Positions 1-8,178 of a stretch of DNA of 64,000 nt are shown in pieces. The position numbers were made by a program, and so were the translations under genes. Within the stretch, counting starts at the first letter, position 1. Every line of letters begins with the position of its first letter. Location of the stretch: positions 248,001-312,000 of the forward strand of contig NZ_JAFBCX010000009.1 in the NCBI RefSeq assembly GCF_016907955.1. The letters run 5' to 3'. Under the pieces are notes generated by a model. The model had not been told where the DNA came from. It worked only from the letters and a program-made list of their open reading frames with translations, and made no database searches. Source of the stretch: Lentzea nigeriaca (GTDB lineage Bacteria; Actinomycetota; Actinomycetes; Mycobacteriales; Pseudonocardiaceae).

Positions 1-2
1 TC

Positions 3-1211
3 AGGCGCGACCCGCGCGGGCCGGAGTTCCTGAACTCCTACCTGGCGGGCGGGAACCTCGCCGCGACCGGCCGCGGGCTCGACGGGTTGTGGTCGACGCT
101 GCGCTGTGAGAGCGGCGGCAAGGGGGTCACACCGCTCGACGCCGAGGTGGGCGCGCTGTGCGAGGCGCTGGAACGGCACAGCGCGTCGTTCCACGGCGAC
201 GAGGCCGTGGTGCGCGCCAGCTTCGCGGAGCTGGGCGAGCAGGCGATCCACCCGGACACCTGCCAGCTGTTCCACCCGAGCCAGTTCGCCGACCGCGCGC
301 GGTGGAACGGGACGCACTCGGCGTTCCAGTACGTCACCGAGCCGTTCGACGAGCACGCCGAACTGGACTGGACGCCGGTGTGGTCGCTGACCGGCGAACG
401 CCACCGGCTGCTGCCGACCGGGATGCTCTACTTCGGCGCACCCGCACACCCCGGCGTGATCGCGGACTCCAACGGCTGCGCCGCGGGCAGCAGCCTCGAG
501 GACGCGGTGCTCCAGGGGATGCTGGAGCTGATCGAACGCGACGCCGTCGCGTTGTGGTGGTACAACCGCACGCCGATGCCGGCGGTGGATCTCGACGCGT
601 TCGCCGACCCGTGGATCACCGAGGTGCGCGAGGTGCACCGCGGCCTCGGCCGTGAGGTGTGGGTGCTGGACCTGACGGCCGACCTGGACATCCCGGTCAT
701 GGCAGCGGTGTCGCGGCGGATCGACGGTCCGCGCGAGGACATCATGTTCGGCTTCGGCGCCCACCTCGACCCGCACATCGCCCTGCGCCGCTGTCTCACC
801 GAGCTGAACCAGGTGCTGCCCGCGGTGGTCGACCTCACCCCGGCGGCGTGGCGGGACCTCGACACCGATCTGCGGCAGTGGCTCAGCACCGCGACCGTGG
901 CGAACCAGCCGTACCTCGTGCCGAGCGACACGGCGCCCGCCGTGCGGCACCGGTACAGCTGGCAGCCAGACCTGCACGCGGACGTCCGGATGATCCAGGC
1001 ACGGCTGGAGGCACTGGGACTCGAGGTCCTGGTGCTCGACCAGACCCGGCCGGACATCGGGCTGCCGGTGGTCAAGGTGATCGTGCCGGGGCTGCGGCAC
1101 TTCTGGTCAAGGCTCGCTCGAGGACGGCTCTACGACGTACCGGTATCACTGGGCAGGCTCGACAAACCCTCCGCCTACGACGAGCTGAACCCGATTCCGC
1201 TGTTCATGTGA
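3..1211 (+). CDS. YcaO-type cyclodehydratase (TOMM biosynthesis), 5'-truncated by window edge
   Basis: This is the 3' part of a YcaO-family gene; the reading frame is open to the first bases of the window, so the true start lies upstream. YcaO enzymes use ATP to activate backbone amides of a precursor peptide and cyclise Cys, Ser or Thr side chains into thiazoline or oxazoline rings. Visible family features are GGKG, the Glu-rich CEALERHSA helix, a second LELIERDAVALWWYN helix and a Pro-containing C-terminus ending NPIPLFM, which resembles the C-terminal PxPxP signature of azoline-forming members. The next gene follows after 14 nt with its own AAGGAG ribosome site, so the two are probably one operon. 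An E1-like (ocin-ThiF) partner and a precursor are not in the window. Family call is firm; the exact peptide substrate is unknown. Confidence 0.85.
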   Translation, partial: RRDPRGPEFLNSYLAGGNLAATGRGLDGLWSTLRCESGGKGVTPLDAEVGALCEALERHSASFHGDEAVVRASFAELGEQAIHPDTCQLFHPSQFADRARWNGTHSAFQYVTEPFDEHAELDWTPVWSLTGERHRLLPTGMLYFGAPAHPGVIADSNGCAAGSSLEDAVLQGMLELIERDAVALWWYNRTPMPAVDLDAFADPWITEVREVHRGLGREVWVLDLTADLDIPVMAAVSRRIDGPREDIMFGFGAHLDPHIALRRCLTELNQVLPAVVDLTPAAWRDLDTDLRQWLSTATVANQPYLVPSDTAPAVRHRYSWQPDLHADVRMIQARLEALGLEVLVLDQTRPDIGLPVVKVIVPGLRHFWSRLARGRLYDVPVSLGRLDKPSAYDELNPIPLFM

Positions 1212-1225
1212 GTCAAGGAGCCACC

Positions 1226-1897
1226 GTGCCCGCACAGCCATCCCACGTTCCCTCAGGGCGGCCGCTGTGGTCGCTCCTGGAGGACGTGGTCGTCGACAAC
1301 GACGTCGACGGCAGAGCACTCACGGTCAGGGGACGCTGGGGCGACATCGTCGTCGCCGATCCGAACCCGGTCGTCCGCGAAGCGTTGCGCCGCATGACAC
1401 TCGGGCCCGTCGCGCTCGAGAACATCTGGCCGCTCAACGAGAACTTCGCGCGGTGGAAGGCGGGTTCCGGGCCGTGCGCGGAATGGCAGCGGCTCAAGCG
1501 GACGCTCGACCAGCTCGGCGGGGTCGTCGTCCCTTCTCTGGGCCATCTCGACGGTGCGGGGCCGATCCTGTCGGTCATCGCGGTGGCCCACGACGCGATC
1601 TTCACGCTGCCGCACGTGGACGAGGACCAGCCCGTGCGGCTGCGGCCGGAAGCGGTCATCGAGGGGTTGAACGGCGACCAGGTGCTCGTGGTTCCCGGTC
1701 TGCGCTACCAGGTCGTGCTGCACCGGGAACCGGCGACCGCGGTCGCCAAGGCGTTGCTGGCGGGCGACACCACGATCGCGGAGATCTCCGACTCGCTGCA
1801 GCTCGACCGGCCGGTCGTGGCCGACGTCGTCGCCTATCTCACCGGAGCCGGGTTCACCCAGCCGGGCCGCGCGTTATCGCCGAACACGGACGGGTGA
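1226..1897 (+). CDS. SagB-type dehydrogenase N-terminal domain only (no nitroreductase domain)
   Basis: A 223-residue protein starting at GTG 1226 behind AAGGAG. From memory of the family, the sequence follows the N-terminal half of actinobacterial SagB-type (ThcOx-like) azoline dehydrogenases: an opening LWSLLEDVVVDND, then RWGDIVVADPNPVVREALRR, a middle beta-rich part, and a small winged-helix-like end (TIAEISDSLQLDRPVVADVV). The FMN-binding nitroreductase half that oxidises azolines to azoles is missing. The frame stops at 1897 and the next DNA encodes a sensor kinase, not the remainder. It may be a truncated relic at the edge of the cluster, or a stand-alone leader-peptide-binding protein working with the YcaO upstream. 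No catalytic role can be assigned from the sequence. Confidence 0.6.
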   Translation: MPAQPSHVPSGRPLWSLLEDVVVDNDVDGRALTVRGRWGDIVVADPNPVVREALRRMTLGPVALENIWPLNENFARWKAGSGPCAEWQRLKRTLDQLGGVVVPSLGHLDGAGPILSVIAVAHDAIFTLPHVDEDQPVRLRPEAVIEGLNGDQVLVVPGLRYQVVLHREPATAVAKALLAGDTTIAEISDSLQLDRPVVADVVAYLTGAGFTQPGRALSPNTDG

Positions 1898-1981
1898 TCA
1901 GTCGTGGTGGGTACGATGACCGTGAGGCTTGCCCTGGGGGCCGGCATGCCGCCAGAACACGGTCTTCGTGGAGGAGCGGTG

Positions 1982-4240
1982 GTGGCTGAGCGCAGCACGG
2001 AACCCGGCACGGTTTCCCGCACCGCGCCCAGACTCGCCTTCCTCGCCGCCACCGTCGTGTTCGCGGGCTTCTTCGTCAACACGTTCCTCTACGTGCTGAC
2101 GAACGGCCCGACCACCGCGCGAATCACGATCGCGCTCCTCTGCCTGAGCGCGCTGATGTTCTTGCAGCTCAAGGTGTTCAGCAACCCGCGGTCGGAGTTG
2201 CACTCCCCGGTCGCGTACTCGGCGCTCGCGGTGCAGGCCGCGTTGATCTGGGTGCCGGTCGCCTACTTCGGCGAGGACTGGATTGGCCTGCCCGGTTTTC
2301 TCGCGGGCAGCGCGGCGCTCGTGCTCCCCCGGCTCGCCGGCTGGTTGGTGTTCGCGGCCAACGCTCTCGTCATCGGCGCGTTGCAGGCCCACTACACCGG
2401 CCCGTTGATCGACATCCTGTACATGGTCATGGTCACCACCAGTACCGGCCTGATCGTCTACGGACTGTCCCGGCTGCGCTCACTGGTGGCGGAGCTCGAC
2501 TGCGCGCGGTCGGAGCTCGCGAAGCTGGCGGTCACCCAGGAACGGCTGCGGTTCGCCAGAGACCTGCACGACCTGCTCGGCTTCAGCCTCTCCGCGATCA
2601 CCCTCAAGATCGAGCTCACCCGCCGGCTCGTCGCGACCAGCACCGAACGTGCCCGCGAGGAACTGACCGAGGTGCTCGCCGTGGCGCGGCAGGCGCTCAC
2701 CGACGTGCGGGCGGTGGCGAGCAGCTACCGCCAGCTCTCCCTGGACGACGAGATCGCGTCCGCGCGGTCGGTGCTGAGCGCCGCTGGAGTCGACGTGACG
2801 CTGGACGCCCAGCCGGGTGAGCTGCCGTCGCCGATCAGCACCGTGCTCGCCACCGTGCTGCGCGAGGGCGTGACGAACATCCTGCGGCACAGCCGCGCCG
2901 AGCGGTGCGCGATCACCCTCACGCGCGAGGCCGGCTCGGTGTCGATCGAGATCGTCAACGACGGGCGGCCCGCCGCGACCGGAGAACCGAGCGGCAACGG
3001 CATCGACAACCTGACGACGCGGGTGGGCGCGTTGGGCGGTGAGCTCGACGCGGGCCCGGTGAATGCACAGACGTTCCGGTTGCGCGCGACGGTGCCGATC
3101 ACCGCGGAGCCGGTCGGCGAGGACGACGCGGAACACCACGACCGCAGGCCGTCGATGGCGCCGCGGCTCGCGCTGCTGCTCGTGAGCGCGGTGTTCGTCG
3201 TGTACTTCATCAACGGGGTGCTGTGGACCCTGGACGCCCACCTCGGGCCGGGCGCCACCGCGCTGACCGTCACCTGTCTCGTCGGATCGCTCGCGTTGCA
3301 GCTGGGCTGCTTCAGCAACCCTCGCTTCCGGCTGCGCTCCCCCGCGGGCTACGCGGCGCTGGCCGCGCTGGCGACGTTCACGTTCCTGCCGATCGTGACG
3401 TTCGAACGGCCGACGCTCGGCATCTACGGGTTCGTCGCGGGCAGTGCCCTGCTGGTGCTGCGCCCGCCGGTGAGCTGGGCCGTGTCCTCCGCGGTGCTGC
3501 TGAGCGTGTGCGGCCTGCAGTGGGCCTACGGCGGCGGCTGGTTCGGCGTCGGCTACGGGATCGTCGCGACGATGAACGGCGCGCTGGTGGTCTACGGCAT
3601 GTCGCGGCTGCGGTCGATGGTGCAGGAGCTGCACGACGCCCGGTCCGAGCTCGCCGAACTGGCCGTCACCCAGGAACGGCTGCGCTTCGCCAGGGACCTG
3701 CACGACCTGCTCGGCTACAGCCTCTCCGCGATCACGCTGAAGACCGAGCTCGCCGGGCAGCTCGTGCTGCGCGACCCCGCCCGCGCCACCGACGAGCTCG
3801 GCGAGGTGCTGGTCATCTGCCGGCAGGCGCTCGCCGACGTCCGATCGGTGGCTCGCAGCTACCGCGAGCTGTCGCTCGACGAGGAGGCCCAGTCGGCGGA
3901 GGCCCTGCTGCGGGCTGCCGACATCGACGTGACCATGCGCCTCGACTCGTGCGAGCTGCCGCAGGAGGTCCGCACCACGCTCGCGACGGTGCTGCGCGAG
4001 GGCGTCACGAACCTGTTGCGGCACAGCAAGGCCGAGCGGTGCGAGATCACGCTGACCCACTCCACCGGCACCGTCACGATGGACATCGTCAACGACGGTG
4101 TGCCCACGTCAGGGCGCCACGACCTGAGCGGCAGCGGCATCGACAACCTGACGAGCCGTGTGCGTGCGCTCGGCGGGATCCTGCGCGCCTGCGGTGAGGC
4201 CGACACCTACCGTCTGCACGCCGAGATCCCCGTCGGGTAG
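1982..4240 (+). CDS. Tandem double histidine kinase (two complete NarL-type kinases in one protein)
   Basis: One open frame encodes two full sensor kinases head to tail. Each has about four hydrophobic segments, a HisKA_3 dimerisation/phosphoacceptor helix and a HATPase domain. With the GTG start at 1982, chosen because GGAGGAG lies 5 nt upstream, the protein is 752 residues and the acceptor histidines are near 196 and 574, both in FARDLHDLLG(F/Y)SLSAITLK. Starting at GTG 1904 would add 26 residues. N boxes (REGVTN(I/L)LRHS) and G boxes (GNGIDNL, GSGIDNL) are intact in both halves, so both look active. The halves are close copies joined by a short acidic/His-rich linker, which points to in-frame duplication. 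An ATG at 3155 could allow separate expression of the second half. A likely partner response regulator is convergent downstream. Confidence 0.9.
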   Translation: MAERSTEPGTVSRTAPRLAFLAATVVFAGFFVNTFLYVLTNGPTTARITIALLCLSALMFLQLKVFSNPRSELHSPVAYSALAVQAALIWVPVAYFGEDWIGLPGFLAGSAALVLPRLAGWLVFAANALVIGALQAHYTGPLIDILYMVMVTTSTGLIVYGLSRLRSLVAELDCARSELAKLAVTQERLRFARDLHDLLGFSLSAITLKIELTRRLVATSTERAREELTEVLAVARQALTDVRAVASSYRQLSLDDEIASARSVLSAAGVDVTLDAQPGELPSPISTVLATVLREGVTNILRHSRAERCAITLTREAGSVSIEIVNDGRPAATGEPSGNGIDNLTTRVGALGGELDAGPVNAQTFRLRATVPITAEPVGEDDAEHHDRRPSMAPRLALLLVSAVFVVYFINGVLWTLDAHLGPGATALTVTCLVGSLALQLGCFSNPRFRLRSPAGYAALAALATFTFLPIVTFERPTLGIYGFVAGSALLVLRPPVSWAVSSAVLLSVCGLQWAYGGGWFGVGYGIVATMNGALVVYGMSRLRSMVQELHDARSELAELAVTQERLRFARDLHDLLGYSLSAITLKTELAGQLVLRDPARATDELGEVLVICRQALADVRSVARSYRELSLDEEAQSAEALLRAADIDVTMRLDSCELPQEVRTTLATVLREGVTNLLRHSKAERCEITLTHSTGTVTMDIVNDGVPTSGRHDLSGSGIDNLTSRVRALGGILRACGEADTYRLHAEIPVG

Positions 4241-4247
4241 CGGGACC

Positions 4248-4512
4248 CAGACCCATATATCGGATACTGCGGATGGCATGCCATATCCGATATATCAGCG
4301 TGACAGACTCGGCCTTGGAGTCGGCATGCGCCATCGGCGGGAGCCTTTACCCCGTAAGCACCGATATATCAGATACCAATATATTAGATACTGGGCATGA
4401 CACGCGATATCCGATATATCAGAGGTGGCTGCCCGATATATCGGATACTGCATATCGGATACTGCATATCGGATACTGCGACCGTCAGGCCGGTATCCGA
4501 TATATCAGCCTC
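4248..4512. repeat. AT-rich array of about nine palindromic sites between kinase and regulator genes
   Basis: This stretch between two convergent genes has no plausible coding content and is strikingly AT-rich for this genome. It holds about nine copies, whole or half, of the perfect 20-bp palindrome GTATCCGATATATCGGATAC. Near-complete copies or arms lie at 4248-4267, 4283-4302, 4357-4376, 4372-4391, 4407-4426, 4434-4448 and 4493-4512. A 14-bp tandem run (CGGATACTGCATAT) spans 4442-4478. The CGATATATC(G/A) core recurs in most copies. The last copy overlaps the stop of the regulator gene. Clustered dyads of this kind look like binding sites for a dimeric DNA-binding protein, but I do not recognise the motif. 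Confidence 0.85.
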
Positions 4513-5116
4513 AGAGCCAACCCGCGTCGTCGGCGATGCGGATCGCGTCGATCCGGTTGCGCGCGTTGAGCTTGGTGATGATCGTCGTGAGGTAGTTGCG
4601 CACGGTGCCGACGGACAGACTGAGCGACTTCGCGATCTCCGCCGCGTCCGCGCCCTTCGCCGCCTGCTTGAGCACCCCAAGCTCGCGGTCGGTGAGGGGA
4701 CACGCCCCGCTGTCCCACGCCGCCAGCGCGAGCTGGCTGTCGACCACTCGCTTGCCCGCCATCACGTCCCTGATGGCGTCCGCGAGCTGGTCCGGCGGCG
4801 CGTCCTTGAGCAGGAAGCCGTCCACCCGCAGGGACAACGCCCTGCGCAGCGTGCCCGGCCTGGCGAGGCTCGTCAGCATCAGAATCCTGATCTCCGGCAT
4901 CGTCTCGCGGATCTCGTCGGCCGCGGTGAGACCGTCCATCACCGGCATGTCGATATCGATCACCGCGACGTCCGGGCGGTGCTTCGCCACCATCGGGATG
5001 ATCTTGTCGCCGGTGTCCACCTCGGCCACGATCTCGATGTCCTGCTCGAGCTGGAGCAGGGCGATGAGCGCGCCTCTCACCATGTGCATATCCTCGGCGA
5101 GCAGGACTCGGATCAT
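4511..5116 (-). CDS. LuxR/NarL-type response regulator 1
   Basis: A 201-residue two-component regulator. The receiver domain (about residues 1-120) carries the acidic pair in LLAED, the phosphoacceptor Asp54 in VIDIDMP, the conserved Thr/Ser and Lys105-region LKD. The C-terminal part has a LuxR helix-turn-helix (LTDRELGVLKQAAKGADAAE followed by SLSVGTVRNYL). ATG at 5116 follows a GAGGGGA ribosome site. It is convergent with the double kinase and is its obvious partner. Two further regulators in this window (51443 and 53240) are close paralogues with the same length and layout. Targets are unknown, although a palindromic array lies immediately 3' of the gene. Confidence 0.9.
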   Translation of the reverse strand: MIRVLLAEDMHMVRGALIALLQLEQDIEIVAEVDTGDKIIPMVAKHRPDVAVIDIDMPVMDGLTAADEIRETMPEIRILMLTSLARPGTLRRALSLRVDGFLLKDAPPDQLADAIRDVMAGKRVVDSQLALAAWDSGACPLTDRELGVLKQAAKGADAAEIAKSLSLSVGTVRNYLTTIITKLNARNRIDAIRIADDAGWL

Positions 5117-5206
5117 CTCTGTTTTCCCCTCACACCCCACCAGGCCCCACCCTAACGCGCGTACAACGGGGTCGTGCTCAAGGCTCGCTGAGGCCGTGAT
5201 CCAGAG

Positions 5207-6259
5207 GTGAGCGCGACGATCATCGGTGTGCGAATCGACGACGTTTTCATCCGGGGCAACGGGATCCGCCTGCCGGCCACGCTGACGGTGGCCGACGCGC
5301 TCGCCTCCGGCGAGTGCGAGCCGCGTCTGGTGGCACGCACCGACGTGGTGTCGGTGGCCGTGTCTCCGGAAGAGTCCGCGGCCGAGATGGCCGTGGCTGC
5401 GGCCAGGACCGCGCTGGCACGAGCCGGCTCGACGGCCGAGGACGTGGCGCTGATCCTGCACGCCGACACCTACCACCAGGGCCAGGACCTGTGGCCCGTC
5501 GGCTCGTACATCCAGCGGGAGACCGTCCGCAACAGCTGTCTGGCGCTCGAGATCAGGCAGATGTCCAACGGCGGCATGGCCGCGCTGGACCTCGCCGTGG
5601 CCTACCTCGACCGGCGCGAGCCCGCCGACGCGCTGCTGACCACCGCGGACCGCTTCTGCCTGCCCGGCATCGACCGCTGGCGCACCGACCCCGGCACGCC
5701 CTACGCGGACGGTGCCAGCGCGGTGGTCCTCTCGCGCCGCGGCGGCTACGCGAGGCTGCTGTCGCTGTCGGTCCACGCCGACTCTGAGCTCGAACCTCTG
5801 CACCGCGGCGACGAGCCGTTCGGACTGGCCCCGTTCGCGCACCGGATGCCAGTCGACTTCGAGGCCGCCAAGAACGCCTTCGCCAGGCAATACGGGCTCT
5901 CCTACGGGATCAACCGCGCCAACGCGGGGCAGGCCGCCGTGATCGACGAGGCGCTGGCGGACGCGGACATGAAGCTCGGCGACGCCGAGTGGGTGGTGCT
6001 CCCCCACTTCGGCAGGCGCCGGCTCGACGTGAACTACCTGCGGCCCTACGACATCGCACCGGAGCGCACGACGTGGGAGTGGAGCCGGACCGTCGGTCAC
6101 CTCGGCGCGGGTGACCAGTTCGCGAGCCTCGGCCACCTGGTCGACTCCGGCCGGGCCCTGCCTGGTCAGCGGGTCGTGCTGATCGGGGTCGGCGCGGGCT
6201 ACAGCTGGGGCTGCGCCGTCGTCGAGATCCTCGACTCCCCCGCCTGGGCAAGCGAGTAA
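5207..6259 (+). CDS. KAS III-like acyltransferase (CerJ/AcpS III-like family)
   Basis: A 350-residue thiolase-fold protein of the ketosynthase III group. The nucleophile is Cys111 in NSCLALEI and the His is 267 in LPHFGR. The third catalytic position holds Asp303 (GAGDQ) rather than the Asn of FabH-type condensing enzymes. A Cys-His-Asp triad is known from CerJ-type enzymes, which transfer acyl groups to a hydroxyl or to a carrier instead of making carbon-carbon bonds. In this cluster it could acylate a sugar or the aglycone, or handle an unusual starter unit. The GTG start at 5207 has only a weak upstream purine run. It lies alone on the plus strand between regulator 1 and the P450 block. 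Confidence 0.82.
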   Translation: MSATIIGVRIDDVFIRGNGIRLPATLTVADALASGECEPRLVARTDVVSVAVSPEESAAEMAVAAARTALARAGSTAEDVALILHADTYHQGQDLWPVGSYIQRETVRNSCLALEIRQMSNGGMAALDLAVAYLDRREPADALLTTADRFCLPGIDRWRTDPGTPYADGASAVVLSRRGGYARLLSLSVHADSELEPLHRGDEPFGLAPFAHRMPVDFEAAKNAFARQYGLSYGINRANAGQAAVIDEALADADMKLGDAEWVVLPHFGRRRLDVNYLRPYDIAPERTTWEWSRTVGHLGAGDQFASLGHLVDSGRALPGQRVVLIGVGAGYSWGCAVVEILDSPAWASE

Positions 6260-6294
6260 CGCCGGTATGGCACCCCGCGGGGTGCCATACCGGT

Positions 6295-7401
6295 TCAGGC
6301 GACGGAGAACTCCTGCCGTTCCGCCAGCCGCCGGCGCGTCTGCACGAAGGCCGCCGGCTTGTTCACGCACTCCACCCCGAGCAGGCGGTCACCCCGGTAG
6401 CAGTAGACCGCGAACCGGCCGCTCGACGGGTCGCCGTCGACCTCGGTCCGGTCGTGTCCGCGGGTGATGCCCGCGATCTGCAGTTTCATGTCGTACTGAT
6501 CGCTCCAGAACCACGGCACGGCCGTGTAGGGCTCGGCCGATCCCATGATCCCCGCGGCCACACACGCCGCCTGGTCCATGGCGTTCTGCACGGACTCCAG
6601 GCGGATCCTGGCCCCCGCGAACGCGCTGGAGAAGCTCGCACAGTCACCGATGGCGTAGATGAACGGGTCGTCGGTGCGCAGGTGCGCGTCGACCACGACG
6701 CCGTCGTCGACGGTGAGCCCGGCGTCCTCGGCCAGCGCCACGTTCGGCACGACACCGATGCCTGCGACGACCAGGTCCGCGTTGCCACGTTCCGGTGCCG
6801 ACAGCTCGGCGCCGAGCAGCACCCGCACTCCGCGTTCCTGGTGCCGTGCAACGACGTGGTCGGCCACTATCGGCGACACGGATCGCGCCAGTGCCCGCGG
6901 CAGCGCCTCGACGACCGTCACCTCGTGTCCCTTGGTGCGGGCCACGGCGGCGAACTCCAGCCCGACGAACCCGGCCCCGATCACCAGGGCGCGGGCCGGC
7001 CGGTGCAGACGTTCCCGCAGCACCTCGGCGTCGGCGACGGTGCGCAGGGTCAACGCGCCCGGCAGGGTGCGCGGGCGGGCACCAGTGGCGAGCACGAGGT
7101 GCGAGTAGCGCAGCGCGAGGCCGGACCGCAGCACCACCTCGCGGTCCTCCCGCGCGATGGCCGCGGCCGGGTCGCCGAGCACGAGGTCGATGCCGTGCGC
7201 GGCGTAGAACGACTCCGGCCGCACCAGCACCCCGTCGAGGTCGACGTCCCCAGCGAGGTACGCCTTGGTCAGGGGTGGCCGCTGGTACGGCGGCACGTTC
7301 TCGTCACCCACGATGGTGACCGGGCCGCGGTACCCCTGCTCGCGCAGGGACACCGCGGCCTGACAACCCGCCTGTCCGGCGCCGATCACGACGACGGACA
7401 T
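6295..7401 (-). CDS. FAD-dependent ferredoxin reductase
   Basis: A 368-residue pyridine-nucleotide-disulphide-type flavoprotein of the putidaredoxin/rhodocoxin reductase group. An N-terminal FAD fold (VVIGAGQAGCQAA), a central NAD(P)H fold (LVIGAGFVGLEFAA) and the second FAD motif YAIGDCA are all visible. It moves electrons from NAD(P)H to a 2Fe-2S ferredoxin. The gene start overlaps the stop of the ketoreductase gene by 1 nt (TGATG). It is the last gene of a four-gene minus-strand operon of P450, ferredoxin, ketoreductase and reductase, so P450 9730-8504 is its likely client. The same electron chain could also supply the PMP-dependent 3-dehydrase at 22146, which needs an external reductase. 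Confidence 0.9.
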   Translation of the reverse strand: MSVVVIGAGQAGCQAAVSLREQGYRGPVTIVGDENVPPYQRPPLTKAYLAGDVDLDGVLVRPESFYAAHGIDLVLGDPAAAIAREDREVVLRSGLALRYSHLVLATGARPRTLPGALTLRTVADAEVLRERLHRPARALVIGAGFVGLEFAAVARTKGHEVTVVEALPRALARSVSPIVADHVVARHQERGVRVLLGAELSAPERGNADLVVAGIGVVPNVALAEDAGLTVDDGVVVDAHLRTDDPFIYAIGDCASFSSAFAGARIRLESVQNAMDQAACVAAGIMGSAEPYTAVPWFWSDQYDMKLQIAGITRGHDRTEVDGDPSSGRFAVYCYRGDRLLGVECVNKPAAFVQTRRRLAERQEFSVA

Positions 7402-8168
7402 CAGTAGTTGCCCAGTCCGCCGCAGACGTTCAGCGCCTGGGCCGTGATCGACGCCGCGGTGTCGGTGACCAGGTACGACACCAGCCCCGCCACCTCCTCC
7501 GGCGTCGAGTACCTGCCCAGCGGGATCTTCGCGTTGAACTTCTCCTGGACGTCGTCCTCCGTGACGCCCCAGTAGTTCGCGTACCCGGCGCGCACCCGCA
7601 CGGCCATCGGCGTCTCGACGTAGCCGGGGCACACGGCGTTGACCGTGATGCCGGTCTTCGCGAGCTCCAGGCCCACCGCCTTGGTGAAGCCGATGACGCC
7701 GTGCTTTGACGCCGAGTACGGCGCGGCCAGCATCACGCCCTGCTTGCCGCCCGTGGAGGCGATGTTGATGATGCGGCCCCACGAGTCGTCGAGCATCTTG
7801 CCGTTGCTCAGCACCTCGCGGGTGACGCGGAAGACGCTGTTGAGGTTGGTGTTCACGACGTCGAGCCACAGATCCTCGTCCAGCGTCGCGGTCTCACCGC
7901 CACCACCGCGGCCCGCGTTGTTCACCAGCACGTCGATGCGGCCGAACTTCTCGACGGCGAGCGCGACGGCGGCACGCACGTCGGCGGTCGACGTGACGTC
8001 GCACGTCGTACCGTCCACTGTGTACCCGTCCTCGCGCAACTGCTTCACCGTGGACGACACGTTCTCGGCGTTGCGCGCCACCACGAAGACCTCGCGGCCC
8101 TGCTCGGCGAGGCCGCGCGCGACGGCGAGACCGATCCCGCTGGTCGCACCCGTGACGAAGGCGGTCAT
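7401..8168 (-). CDS. ActIII-type aromatic polyketide ketoreductase (SDR)
   Basis: A 255-residue short-chain dehydrogenase matching type II PKS C9 ketoreductases along its whole length, including the diagnostic C-terminus LNVCGGLGNY. The NADP site is TGATSGIG and the catalytic residues are Asn110, Ser138, Tyr151 and Lys155 (YSASK). Such enzymes reduce one carbonyl of the nascent poly-beta-ketone, which sets first-ring folding. In the actinorhodin enzyme the loop reads GRPGGG as I recall; here it is GRGGGG, a change at a residue linked to substrate stereocontrol. The gene sits between ferredoxin and ferredoxin reductase, an unusual place, and no ketosynthase is in the window. It is the best evidence that the cluster makes an aromatic polyketide. 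Confidence 0.9.
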   Translation of the reverse strand: MTAFVTGATSGIGLAVARGLAEQGREVFVVARNAENVSSTVKQLREDGYTVDGTTCDVTSTADVRAAVALAVEKFGRIDVLVNNAGRGGGGETATLDEDLWLDVVNTNLNSVFRVTREVLSNGKMLDDSWGRIINIASTGGKQGVMLAAPYSASKHGVIGFTKAVGLELAKTGITVNAVCPGYVETPMAVRVRAGYANYWGVTEDDVQEKFNAKIPLGRYSTPEEVAGLVSYLVTDTAASITAQALNVCGGLGNY

Positions 8169-8178
8169 CTGCTTCCCC

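Noticed and set aside
4434..4478. Short direct repeats in the AT-rich array as a CRISPR array
   Set aside because: The period is 14 bp with no unique spacers, and most copies are dyads in both orientations. No cas gene is near. It is an operator-like array instead.
5207..6259. KAS III-like protein as evidence of a complete PKS in the window
   Set aside because: Its Asp-containing triad fits an acyltransferase, and no ketosynthase, chain-length factor or acyl carrier protein gene was found in the window.
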